DNA of 24,321 nucleotides from Alphaproteobacteria bacterium. Its GTDB lineage: Bacteria > Pseudomonadota > Alphaproteobacteria > Rhizobiales > Devosiaceae. Below, piece by piece: positions 7,024 through 14,722 of this stretch. Where the stretch lies: the NCBI GenBank assembly GCA_013152625.1, contig JAADFY010000142.1, forward strand, positions 1 through 24,321. Direction: 5' to 3'. The notes beneath the pieces were generated by a model. That model worked only from the letters and a program-made list of their open reading frames with translations. It searched no databases and was not told the DNA's origin. The position numbers and the translations under genes are program-made. Position 1 is the stretch's first letter; every line of letters begins with the position of its first letter.

Positions 7024-7914
7024 TTACGGGGTTGTGTCGGATTGACGGGGTGGATCGGATTTTGCGCCCAAAGTAATGATCTGAACACCATCGGCGCGCA
7101 ACCGCGCTTCTTCGGCGCGAAACATGCGATCATGATCGAGGCAACTGGCGCGGGGATACTGATGGTGTAAAAAATGGTGATTGTTCAGCCAGAAAAACGG
7201 ACAAATAACCCACTCCCAGAACCGTTCCCCACGTATGATGCGGGTGGTCAGAACCCGGTCGGGGGACTGCTCGTTCATGTGCAAAACCCGGTGGGAGAGG
7301 GAAATTAGTGCGGACGCGAGGCCGGCCGGTAGCAGCCACAGGGCGAAGGTCGCCAGCGGATTTATCGCCAGAAGTGTTAAAATCAGCACAGCGAGAATGG
7401 CGATGCGGATCATGGCGGCAAGAAAATCAGCGCGGGAAATTGCGCCGGCCCGCCCGGCGGCTATGTACAGGCGCAAATAATGTAGAGGCACCAGGAAGGA
7501 CAGCCAGAACACCTGCCAGACGGGAAAACGCTGCAGCCAGAAATCGGGGTCCTTGTCGGCGTCGTTGGCAAACTGGTGATGGTTGAGGTGCAGATACTTG
7601 AAAGTTTGAAAATCATAAATGAGCAGGGCGGAGTGGATTTGTCCGGCCAGGCGATCAACCCAGACCCAGCTTTTATGGCCCCCGGACAGGGCCCGGTGGG
7701 AGGCCTCGTGCAGGACGGTGAACCCGGCGTGGATGGCAATGAAATTGAACGCCGCCGCCAGCCAATAGGGAATGGCACCCGCCAGCGCCGCGCTGGTAGA
7801 GCTCGCGAAAAGCGCGATCAGCACAACAAATGCGCCAATCGTTGGCCATATGGGACGCCCCAGACTTTCGCGCATGATCCGGGCTGCATTATGCGTGTTG
7901 GCTTGCTCAGTCAC
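7024..7914 (-). CDS. Membrane fatty acid desaturase / carotene hydroxylase-like di-iron protein
   Basis: The 296-residue protein has hydrophobic segments at about 22-48, 50-68, 132-152 and 165-205, and the three histidine clusters of membrane di-iron oxygenases: HEASH (69-73), HLNHH (109-113) and HHFLHH (246-251). An extra SHRVLHMNEQ lies near 208. Known family members use two iron atoms and O2 to desaturate or hydroxylate acyl chains or carotenoids. The substrate cannot be told from sequence, and no carotenoid genes are nearby. The frame begins with GTG at 7914; ATG 7875 is an alternative but would remove only non-membrane residues. It may form an operon with the downstream hydrolase. Confidence 0.87.
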   Translation of the reverse strand: MTEQANTHNAARIMRESLGRPIWPTIGAFVVLIALFASSTSAALAGAIPYWLAAAFNFIAIHAGFTVLHEASHRALSGGHKSWVWVDRLAGQIHSALLIYDFQTFKYLHLNHHQFANDADKDPDFWLQRFPVWQVFWLSFLVPLHYLRLYIAAGRAGAISRADFLAAMIRIAILAVLILTLLAINPLATFALWLLPAGLASALISLSHRVLHMNEQSPDRVLTTRIIRGERFWEWVICPFFWLNNHHFLHHQYPRASCLDHDRMFRAEEARLRADGVQIITLGAKSDPPRQSDTTP

Positions 7915-8017
7915 GCTTGAATACTCGCAGCAATTTAGATAAATCCCACTATGTCAAATCCCGTGCTGTTATGTCCAGTGGCAACAGGTCGCTAACGGGA
8001 AATTGCGCGGCAGGCAA

Positions 8018-8050
8018 CTCTTGACCCGCCGGCGGGTTCCATGGTCTATC
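8018..8050 (+). promoter_or_regulatory. Possible sigma-70 promoter of tRNA-Val
   Basis: CTTGACC with the -35 core TTGACC at 8021-8026 is followed 18 bases later by TCTATC. The strong CTTGAC -35 is common at stable-RNA promoters of alphaproteobacteria. The -10 match is weak. It would start transcription about 35-40 bp before the mature tRNA. The rest of the 7915-8094 gap shows no gene. Confidence 0.45.
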
Positions 8051-8094
8051 GGGCGCACAATTTCACGATGGCGCACAGCGCCTTGAAGTGGTGA

Positions 8095-8169
8095 GGGCGT
8101 GTAGCTCAGCGGGAGAGCACTACGTTGACATCGTAGGGGTCACTGGTTCGATCCCAGTCACGCCCACCA
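8095..8169 (+). tRNA. tRNA-Val (anticodon GAC)
   Basis: The acceptor stem GGGCGTG (8095-8101) pairs with CACGCCC (8159-8165), followed by discriminator A and an encoded CCA. The D arm is AGCTCAGCGGGAGAGC. The anticodon stem CTACG/CGTAG encloses the loop TTGACAT with anticodon GAC. The T arm contains GGTTCGATCC. All four arms close, so it looks functional. It decodes GUC and GUU valine codons. Confidence 0.97.
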
Positions 8170-8261
8170 TTTTTGTTTTTTGCTGTTTCGGATGTTTTCC
8201 GCACAGAAACGTTGTGTGGCGCGCAACTTTACCTGTCGTCAAGTCGGTGTCAGAGGGCCGC

Positions 8262-9233
8262 TTATCCAGCCACTCCGGTTATTGCCGCGACAACGGGCCA
8301 GTCCAGGGGTCCGATGCCGGCCTGGCGCAGGCCGATTTCCACCGCAAGGGCGGCAAAAAGCCCGAACAAATAAAGCAGCGACAGGCGGAAAAAACCTCTT
8401 TCGGTTTCAAACCGGTCGGAGATCGCTTTTTGCTCGTTTCGCTTGCGCATCGCCAGGGCGCCTTTGACGAACGCAAAATTCAGACCCAGTGCCACCAGCA
8501 GGTATATCGGCCCGCCAATGGAACTGAACGCCAGCATCAGCGAGACTGGTACCAGGGCAAATGTATAAATGGTGATCTGTTTGCGGGTTTCGGGCCGGCC
8601 GTGGGTAACGGTCAGCATAGGTACCTTCGCCCTCGTATAGTCGTCCTTCATAAACAGGGCCAGTGACCAGAAGTGGGGCGGCGTCCAGATGAAAACCAGA
8701 CCAAACATCAACACCGCTTCCAGGGAAATGGAGCCCGTGGCCGCAACCCATCCGATCATGGGCGGAAAGGCGCCCGCCGCTCCGCCGATCACGATATTCC
8801 ACGGGGTGATCCGCTTCAGCCAGAGGGTGTAAATGACCACGTAAAAGAGAATCGTAAAGCCAAGAAGTGCGGCGGCGGCAAGATTGGAGACCAGAGCCAA
8901 CAGGACAACCGACACGACCGAAAGTATCAGCCCGAAGTTTCTTACACTGGCCCCGCTCAGGCGGCCCGACGGTACCGGTCGGGCCGCAGTCCGCCGCATT
9001 TTGGCGTCAATATCGGCGTCCAGCCACATGTTCAGCGCCCCTGATCCACCCCCGCCGATGGCGATCAGGGCGATGATGAGGATTGCGTTTATCGGGCTTA
9101 GCGGTGCCCCGGCGGCAAACAGGCCGATGGCGGCGGTAAACACCACCAGGGACATGACCCGGGGTTTTAGAACTGCAAAAAAGTCGCCGGCGGGCGAGGC
9201 CCGCAAACCGGAGAAAATAGTCGTGTCAGACAT
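8262..9233 (-). CDS. ctaB: Protohaem IX farnesyltransferase (haem O synthase)
   Basis: The 323-residue UbiA-family membrane prenyltransferase transfers farnesyl to haem B to make haem O, the precursor of haem A for aa3- or ba3-type oxidases. The Asp-rich prenyl diphosphate site is NMWLDADIDAKMRRTAARPVP, and the HCO-specific loop IWTPPHFWSLALF is present with about nine hydrophobic segments. ATG 9233 is used, because a start further upstream would lie in the cupredoxin gene and adds 41 His/Gly-rich residues unlike the family. The gene is the last of the oxidase block, 41 bp after the cupredoxin, and ends 92 bp from the tRNA 3' end. Haem A synthase (ctaA) is not in the window. The gene is also called cyoE. 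Confidence 0.95.
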   Translation of the reverse strand: MSDTTIFSGLRASPAGDFFAVLKPRVMSLVVFTAAIGLFAAGAPLSPINAILIIALIAIGGGGSGALNMWLDADIDAKMRRTAARPVPSGRLSGASVRNFGLILSVVSVVLLALVSNLAAAALLGFTILFYVVIYTLWLKRITPWNIVIGGAAGAFPPMIGWVAATGSISLEAVLMFGLVFIWTPPHFWSLALFMKDDYTRAKVPMLTVTHGRPETRKQITIYTFALVPVSLMLAFSSIGGPIYLLVALGLNFAFVKGALAMRKRNEQKAISDRFETERGFFRLSLLYLFGLFAALAVEIGLRQAGIGPLDWPVVAAITGVAG

Positions 9234-9274
9234 GGCGTGGGATTTTCCCCCGATACCGGAATGTGACTGACACG

Positions 9275-10129
9275 CTACATATCCATCGCCATGGCCATGT
9301 TGGCGGTGGCCATCTGTCCCATCATGCCCATCTGCATATGAAAGGGCAGCATGCACATGAACATCCAGACGCCGTCGGCCTGAATTTCCACAACGAACGA
9401 GAATTCGCCGCCGGGCAGGACAAGAGATTTTTCATAAAGGGCTTCGTGTTCGAGCAGGGACCAGTCGGCCCGCTCGACCCGATAGCTGACCGCCTGCATG
9501 GCCGTCATCTCCATGACCATGAATTCGTGCAGGATCTGGCCGTCATTGGCCACATTGAAACGGATGCGTTCGCCCTTGACTACTTCAATGTTCATTTCTG
9601 AAAAGCCCCACTCGGTCATTTTCAGTTCAATCTCGCGATCAAATGCACCGGCATCGGCGATCATGAGACCGCCGTCGCCCATTTCCGGTTCCATGGCGTT
9701 GGCATCGCCCATATCCATGGCGTTGGCTTCGCCATTGGCCATGTCACCATCGGCTCCCCCCCCGGACATATCCATCCCGGCGCCGGCCTCACCGGCGGAC
9801 ATATCCATCTCGGCGCCGGCCTCACCGGCGGACATGTCCATCCCGGCGCCGGCCTCACCGGCGGACATGTCCATATCCATGTTGGCGGCTGCGGCGGTAA
9901 TGGCCGCCTCAAGCCGGACCTCGTCCTCCGGCGGGACCTCGAAAATCTCGTGCTCGACTGCTTCATCCTCATTTAGATTAAGCGAGGCGGGCAGGTAGCC
10001 GTCGGCCCGAAATCCGACCAGCAGGCTTTCCGAAGGGGCCAGCTGCGAGGTGGGCCCCAGGGCGAAAATCGACACGTAAGCGATGGCCAGGCCACCGATA
10101 ATGCCAACCAGTACAAATACCTTGATCAT
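9275..10129 (-). CDS. Membrane-anchored cupredoxin with Met-rich repeat
   Basis: The 284-residue protein has three parts: an N-terminal membrane anchor (3-25) facing the periplasm, a low-complexity Met/Asp/Ala/Gly region (84-150), and a C-terminal cupredoxin domain (about 165-270). The type 1 copper ligands are His201 (ILHEF), Cys259, His264 and Met269 (C-x4-H-x4-M). The tail is again Met-rich (MGMMGQM...MAMAMDM). Residues 86-118 are three near-identical 11-residue units beginning MDMSAGEAGA, and a fourth at 119-129 is degraded. Met clusters bind Cu(I), so copper storage or delivery to the adjacent oxidase's CuA/CuB sites is likely; electron transfer to CuA is the alternative. AGGAGG lies 8 nt upstream, and the start is 12 bp past the subunit I stop. 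Confidence 0.85.
   Translation of the reverse strand: MIKVFVLVGIIGGLAIAYVSIFALGPTSQLAPSESLLVGFRADGYLPASLNLNEDEAVEHEIFEVPPEDEVRLEAAITAAAANMDMDMSAGEAGAGMDMSAGEAGAEMDMSAGEAGAGMDMSGGGADGDMANGEANAMDMGDANAMEPEMGDGGLMIADAGAFDREIELKMTEWGFSEMNIEVVKGERIRFNVANDGQILHEFMVMEMTAMQAVSYRVERADWSLLEHEALYEKSLVLPGGEFSFVVEIQADGVWMFMCMLPFHMQMGMMGQMATANMAMAMDM
9743..9874 (-). repeat. 33-bp in-frame tandem repeat, 3 copies plus one degenerate
   Basis: The repeat encodes the 11-residue MDMSAGEAGA(G/E) units of the cupredoxin. Copies at 9842-9874, 9809-9841 and 9776-9808 differ at only a few bases, and 9743-9775 is diverged. Near-identity at the DNA level points to recent slippage or unequal recombination, so copy number may vary between strains. 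Confidence 0.9.
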
Positions 10130-10141
10130 TTCAGGGCCCTC

Positions 10142-11713
10142 CTATTCTGCCGGGACTGCGGCGGATGCCGCTTTTTCATCATGTTCAACAGGCCACGGAT
10201 CTTCGTCCGAGGGTTTGCCGTAACGGGCGCTCCAGGCCAGGTTGAAGGCAAAGAACAGGAACCCGAGCCCGACAAGGAACCCGCCGATAGTGATGAACAT
10301 TTGCGGGATGGCCCAACCTGGCAGGTCCAGATAGTCGTAGACCCAGCGCGGGAAATAATTGTATCCGGCCACTCCCATGGCGGTGATCTTGATGAACAAG
10401 CCCACCTGCCAGAGCCAGAAGTGGGCGTTCGCCATGCCCTGATGGAACATTCGGCCGGTAAAATAGGGGTAGAGATAGTAAAACCCGGCAATGGCCATCT
10501 GGCCGACAAACCCAAAGAACATGGCGTGGAAATGGGCCGGTATCCAATAGGTGTTGTGAATGAAATCGCTGTCCGTGGCGATCTGGGCGTTCAGAAATGC
10601 GGTGGCTCCGCCGTAGACAATGAACGCAATGGACATGACCATGAATTTGAACGGAATCGCCCGCCGGGCCGAGGCCGGTATCGGTTTCATGAACAAGGTT
10701 GCGATCCAGTTGAACACGTGCAGAACGCTTGGAATGAACACTAACAGCGTTAAGAACTGCACGAAGCGTTCATAGCCCCCCGAGACCGTGTAAAGGGGCT
10801 GGAAGTGGTGTGGACCGATGGGCATGGCCCCCACGGCCAGCAGAATAAACGCGACCACGCCCGACCAGTAGCTCCACATGGGAAAGCCCAGAAAACGGGG
10901 CATGATCGTGTAAATAATGGCAATGGCAGGCACGAATGGCAGATAAACGGCGGGGTGCCCATACGTCCAGAACACATACAGGAAGAACTTGACGCTGCCG
11001 CCGCGGGAGGGGTCGAAAAACGCGGTCAGTTCCAGGCCATCGCCCAAAAGGCCCAGGCCGATGAACCCCAAAGGCAGGGTCGAGGCCATAAACAACAGGC
11101 CGACAGTGCCGGTCGCCCAGGCAATCAGCGGTTTGCTTTTCCATTTGAAATTGCCCGACAGGGCGTTACGTACCAGAACGGCACCGGCCAGAAACTCCGA
11201 CACAGCAACCAGAAATATCGCCAGGTGACCCATCCAGATAAGCGGATTGCCGGTTCGAAACGACATGGGCGCGTAGGCGGTCCAGGTAAAATCGGGCCGG
11301 CCGATGACCAGCAATACTGCGGCCACGATCAAAATCCAGTAGCTCCATTGGGCGGCGCCGGCCCACAAAAGCTTGTTGGTGCCCATGACCCGGGGCAGCA
11401 AATAGTAACAGATCGAGACAACCATCGGGATCAGGAACCCGAACACCATGACCATGCCGTGCAGGGTCATCAGCGTCATATAGACCTTGGCCCCCAGCAT
11501 CTGGACGTCCGGCACCGCCAGTTCCACCCGGAACACCAGGGCGAAAAATCCGCCCAGCGCGAGCATGATTATCGAGGTGAAAATGCCCTTGAGCGCAATG
11601 TGCCGATAGTCATTGGAAAACAAGAGCTCCTTGAGCGTCATGTTTCCCACAAGGTTTTCAGGGACCCAATGGGCCGGATTACCCATGCGTTCGGTGTTGG
11701 TTTCATGCGCCAT
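10142..11713 (-). CDS. Haem-copper oxidase subunit I, B-type character
   Basis: The 523-residue integral membrane protein carries all six His ligands: His85 (LHGM) and His396 for the low-spin haem, His394 (PAHFHAMFFG) for the high-spin haem, and His253, His302 and His303 for CuB. Tyr257 in GHPAVY is the expected His-Tyr cross-link partner, so it is an oxygen reductase and not a NO reductase. The helix-VI glutamate of A1-type enzymes (GHPEVY) is Ala255 here, and the Asn-rich D-channel motif after helix II is absent. Both point to a B-type (ba3-like) enzyme using only a K-like channel. ATG 11713 is used: GGGGAG lies 7 nt upstream, and it overlaps the subunit II stop by 11 bp, suggesting translational coupling. 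Confidence 0.93.
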   Translation of the reverse strand: MAHETNTERMGNPAHWVPENLVGNMTLKELLFSNDYRHIALKGIFTSIIMLALGGFFALVFRVELAVPDVQMLGAKVYMTLMTLHGMVMVFGFLIPMVVSICYYLLPRVMGTNKLLWAGAAQWSYWILIVAAVLLVIGRPDFTWTAYAPMSFRTGNPLIWMGHLAIFLVAVSEFLAGAVLVRNALSGNFKWKSKPLIAWATGTVGLLFMASTLPLGFIGLGLLGDGLELTAFFDPSRGGSVKFFLYVFWTYGHPAVYLPFVPAIAIIYTIMPRFLGFPMWSYWSGVVAFILLAVGAMPIGPHHFQPLYTVSGGYERFVQFLTLLVFIPSVLHVFNWIATLFMKPIPASARRAIPFKFMVMSIAFIVYGGATAFLNAQIATDSDFIHNTYWIPAHFHAMFFGFVGQMAIAGFYYLYPYFTGRMFHQGMANAHFWLWQVGLFIKITAMGVAGYNYFPRWVYDYLDLPGWAIPQMFITIGGFLVGLGFLFFAFNLAWSARYGKPSDEDPWPVEHDEKAASAAVPAE

Positions 11714-12338
11714 TGGTCGTCTCCCCGCCTTGAAGTGAGGCCGTGTCGCCGGCATCTGTAACGACCAGCCAGGCCTTCATCTGGGCGTGTCCAACGCCAC
11801 AATAATTCACACACTGAATGAGATATTTGCCCGGTTCATCGGGGGCCCTGATCCACATTTCGCGTTTTTCGTCCGGGTCGATTTCCGCGGTGATCTGAGC
11901 CACCGGGATGTTGAACCCGTGGATCACATCATTGGAGACGATCTTGAAAAGAACCTTGTCGCCGGCCTGGACCACGGCGGCGTTGCGGCTGATTTCATCT
12001 TTTTCGTTGATGAACGCAAAGCCCCACTGAAAGGCGATTACCGTGATGACACGATCAAAGGCGTCTTCTCCCTCACCCACATAATTTCCCGAAAGTGATT
12101 TTTCTTCGGCGTTCAGGTTTTCCTGATAGGCGGTGTAGGTGTTGTTCGAGCTCCAGTCGGCATAAAAAACCAGGCCCACCATGACGGCGATAAAGCCGAA
12201 CTCGAACGCGTAACTGGGTTTCCATCGTCGCCCCATGAACAGGGCGGCAAGCAGCATCACCAGCCCCAACACGGTAAAGGACGCAGTAATTGCCATCAAA
12301 ATAGCCTGCGGTCCCGATATCCCTAGTGCGTTTTCCAT
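11703..12338 (-). CDS. Cytochrome c oxidase subunit II with CuA site
   Basis: A 211-residue protein with two membrane helices (about 14-35 and 44-61) and a periplasmic cupredoxin domain. The binuclear CuA ligands are His140 (DVIHGFNIP), Cys176, Cys180, His184 and Met187 in the pattern C-x3-C-x3-H-x2-M. Trp105 (FQWGFAF) is the usual electron entry residue. It takes electrons from a cytochrome c or cupredoxin and passes them to subunit I. There is no fused cytochrome c domain. The start overlaps the kinase gene by 16 bp, with GAGGGGGG upstream as ribosome binding site. Its end overlaps subunit I. Confidence 0.94.
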   Translation of the reverse strand: MENALGISGPQAILMAITASFTVLGLVMLLAALFMGRRWKPSYAFEFGFIAVMVGLVFYADWSSNNTYTAYQENLNAEEKSLSGNYVGEGEDAFDRVITVIAFQWGFAFINEKDEISRNAAVVQAGDKVLFKIVSNDVIHGFNIPVAQITAEIDPDEKREMWIRAPDEPGKYLIQCVNYCGVGHAQMKAWLVVTDAGDTASLQGGETTNGA

Positions 12339-13936
12339 TCCCTGGTTCCCCCCTCTGGCAGGCTGGTCTCCAACCTGCTCTGGATATGTGATCTGGCCCC
12401 CGCCAGCGCCGGCGCCAAATCGCCGCCGGCACTGTTCCAGGGGTTCCAGACCTGATCGGCAACCTTGGTGTTTGATTGCCTTGCAGGTTTAGTGTCAGAC
12501 TTGGCGGGTGCGTCGCCCCTCAGCGATGCAGCGCCGGAGTGTTCGTGAAGCTGGGTGGGGCGTGGCAGGCGCAAAATCACCCGCAAGCCCCCCTCGGAAC
12601 GGTTTGTAATGGTGATGTCGCCGCCATGGGCGCGTACGATGGTTCGGGCGACGGCAAGACCAAGCCCGGTACCGCCGGTTTCGCGGTTGCGCGAACTCTC
12701 AAGCCGCCGGAATGGCTGAAAGACATCCTCGCGGTGTTCGGCAGGAATGCCGGGGCCGTCATCGTCGATCCGGATCAGAATTCTTTGCGCTTCAAGCTTT
12801 ACCGACACCCGGGCGGATCGGCCGTATTTCACCGCGTTCTCAATCAGGTTGAACAGGGCCCGGCGCAGGGCAACCGGACGACAATCCACCAGTGTCCAGC
12901 GCTCTATATCCAGCAATTCGACGTTTTCCCCCGCGTCCTTGATGTCATCGCATACCCGGGAAAGCAGAGAGCCAAGATCAACCGTGGCCTGGGGCTCCGA
13001 GGTGGCGTCTTCACGGATGAACGATAGTGTGGAGGCGACCATGTGCTGCATATCATCGAGATCGCGCAGAATTTTTGTCCGCAGTTTGGGATCTTCGACA
13101 AATTCGGCGCGCAGGCGCAGGCGGGTGATCGGTGTGCCCAGATCATGGGCCACCGCGCCGAGCATCTGGGTGCGGTCCTGAACGAACCGGCGAATGCGGT
13201 TCTGCATGACATTAAAGGCATGGGCCGTGCGCCGCACCTCTTCGGGTCCGGTTTCGGGGATCGCGGGGGCTTGTACGTCTGTCCCAAGTTTTTCAGCCGC
13301 CCGGGACAACTGCTTTAACGGGCCAGTCATGCGGCGAACGATTATCAGCGAGATCAACAAAACCGCGATCAGCATGACTGCCATTGACAGCCCGAGCCGG
13401 GCGGAAAAGAACCCGGGTGACGACTGGATCGGGGTTGCCATGTTCAGCCAGGTGCCATTGTTTAGCCGCAAGGACACCAGGATGAGTTCCCCGGGTGTTT
13501 TGAGCCCCGCTTGCGTCAGATATCCGCGCCAGTAGGACAGGGCGGCGCTCTCGGACCGGACTGGTGCATAGGCGATGCGATAGTCATTGAGACGGTCGGC
13601 CTGCACATGGCGACCCAGCTCGCGCTGGAGCACCCCTTCGCGCCAGCCGGGGCGGGCCGACGGGGCAACAACGGAATCGGCGGTAATGGTAACAAACCGG
13701 GCGTCGGAATTTGAGGCCTCGACCAGATTTGCCCATTCATCGGGGGGGACGGTATCGGTAAATGCGCCGACGGTGGCCACCCACTGAATGGCCCCGCTGC
13801 CGCCGGCGGTCAACAATGCGTTTTCCCGGTCGGTGGCATAAAACAGGTTGGAGACCAGGTGGGTGATGGCAAGGCCGATCAGCAGCAGGGCCAGGGCGCG
13901 AACGGCTATGGTGTCAGGCAGCAGGTTTTTCAACAT
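12323..13936 (-). CDS. Sensor histidine kinase, EnvZ-like, with long C-terminal tail
   Basis: Two membrane helices (about 10-32 and 180-202, counted from ATG 13936) flank a periplasmic sensor domain of roughly 145 residues. HAMP, the dimerisation/phosphorylation box AVAHDLGTPITRLR (His264) and a catalytic domain follow, with N box NLIENAVKYG, DDGPGI and GGTGLGL. The pattern is EnvZ/RstB-like; the H box has Gly where HDLRTP is usual. After the ATPase core (ending near LRLPRP) comes a ~75-residue polar, disordered-looking tail whose last codons overlap subunit II. ATG 13936 has AAAGG upstream and overlaps the regulator gene by 23 bp; ATG 13960 is possible. Its position suggests it senses a respiratory, copper or redox cue for the oxidase, but no ligand motif is recognised. 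Confidence 0.92.
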   Translation of the reverse strand: MLKNLLPDTIAVRALALLLIGLAITHLVSNLFYATDRENALLTAGGSGAIQWVATVGAFTDTVPPDEWANLVEASNSDARFVTITADSVVAPSARPGWREGVLQRELGRHVQADRLNDYRIAYAPVRSESAALSYWRGYLTQAGLKTPGELILVSLRLNNGTWLNMATPIQSSPGFFSARLGLSMAVMLIAVLLISLIIVRRMTGPLKQLSRAAEKLGTDVQAPAIPETGPEEVRRTAHAFNVMQNRIRRFVQDRTQMLGAVAHDLGTPITRLRLRAEFVEDPKLRTKILRDLDDMQHMVASTLSFIREDATSEPQATVDLGSLLSRVCDDIKDAGENVELLDIERWTLVDCRPVALRRALFNLIENAVKYGRSARVSVKLEAQRILIRIDDDGPGIPAEHREDVFQPFRRLESSRNRETGGTGLGLAVARTIVRAHGGDITITNRSEGGLRVILRLPRPTQLHEHSGAASLRGDAPAKSDTKPARQSNTKVADQVWNPWNSAGGDLAPALAGARSHIQSRLETSLPEGGTREWKTH

Positions 13937-14666
13937 GGGAAACCTTTGCTGTGAACACATAACCGCCGCCCCGCACGGTCTGAATTAGCTGGGGCTGCTT
14001 GGGGTTCTCCTCAATCTTGAGCCGCAGGCGGCACACCTGCATGTCAATCTTGCGGTCAAAGGGAATTTCAACTTTGCCCCGGGCGAGATCAAGCAACTGA
14101 TCCCGCGAGAGTACCTGCCGGGGGTGCTCGACAAAGGCGGCCAAAAGATCAAACTCAGCCGTGCTCAGGTCCACCAGGGTCCCGTTTGAGGATTTCAGAC
14201 AACGCAGACCCACGTCGAGCCGCCAGTTTTCAAACCAAAGAACCCGCCCGGTACCCCCGCGCGGTGCCGGCGGTACCATGCGGGTGCGATAAAGAACCGC
14301 CTTGATCCGGGCCAGCAGCTCATGGGGGTTGAACGGTTTGGCGATATAGTCGTCGGCGCCGTCGTCAAACCCTTTGATCCGGTCGTTCTCTTCACCCATG
14401 ACCGTGAGCATGACGATGGGCACCCGGGAGGTTTTGCGCAGGTCGCGGCACAGGGACAGGCCGTCTTTGCCGGGCAGCATCAGATCAAGGATAACGAGGT
14501 CGATTTTCCAGTCCGCCAGCGCCCGGATCATCTCGCCGCCATCGCCGGCGGTCGTGACGCGGAACCCCTGTCGGGTCAAAAACCGTTTCAAAAGCACACA
14601 AATATCGCGGTCGTCGTCAACGACCAGAAGATGTCCCGCCGGTGTATCGGCAACAATATCCATCAT
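13914..14666 (-). CDS. OmpR-family response regulator
   Basis: A 250-residue protein with a receiver domain (about 11-125) and a winged-helix DNA-binding domain (about 150-240). The acidic pocket is VVDDDRD (15-21), the phospho-acceptor is Asp61 (LVILDLMLPGKDG), and the switch residues are Thr88 and Lys110 (YIAKPF). The recognition region LSTAEFDLLAAFVEHP...RGGGYVF is typical of the OmpR group. ATG 14666 is followed directly by a second ATG. It is the first gene of the block that continues through the kinase into oxidase genes, so it most likely controls that block. A 10-bp-period direct repeat 40-56 bp upstream is a good candidate for its own binding site. Confidence 0.94.
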   Translation of the reverse strand: MMDIVADTPAGHLLVVDDDRDICVLLKRFLTRQGFRVTTAGDGGEMIRALADWKIDLVILDLMLPGKDGLSLCRDLRKTSRVPIVMLTVMGEENDRIKGFDDGADDYIAKPFNPHELLARIKAVLYRTRMVPPAPRGGTGRVLWFENWRLDVGLRCLKSSNGTLVDLSTAEFDLLAAFVEHPRQVLSRDQLLDLARGKVEIPFDRKIDMQVCRLRLKIEENPKQPQLIQTVRGGGYVFTAKVSHVEKPAA

Positions 14667-14705
14667 TACGGGTTACCCTTTTCTGTTCGCTTCCGGTGCA
14701 AAAGT

Positions 14706-14722
14706 TTGTAACGAATTGTAAC
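14706..14722 (-). promoter_or_regulatory. Tandem half-sites TTGTAAC (x2, 10-bp period), probable OmpR-family operator
   Basis: TTGTAAC occurs at 14706-14712 and 14716-14722, read on the other strand as GTTACAA twice, exactly one helical turn apart. OmpR/PhoB-type regulators bind head-to-tail direct repeats with this spacing. The element is about 40 bp before the response regulator start and upstream of the whole oxidase block, which fits autoregulation. Confidence 0.65.

Noticed and set aside
8095..8300. Genomic island integrated at tRNA-Val, with the oxidase block as cargo
   Set aside because: I found no second copy of the tRNA 3' end in the window and no integrase gene; the tRNA 3' end facing the block is not enough.
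9234..9356. Longer start for haem O synthase
   Set aside because: The extra residues are a His/Gly-rich shadow of the cupredoxin gene in another frame; the family begins at the ATG at 9233.
9743..9874. CRISPR-like array
   Set aside because: The 33-bp repeats are contiguous, without spacers, in frame and translated.
10805..11761. A 318-codon plus-strand frame opposite oxidase subunit I
   Set aside because: Composition is a low-complexity Gly/His/Gln/Arg shadow of a GC-rich membrane protein gene; subunit I has all its ligands.
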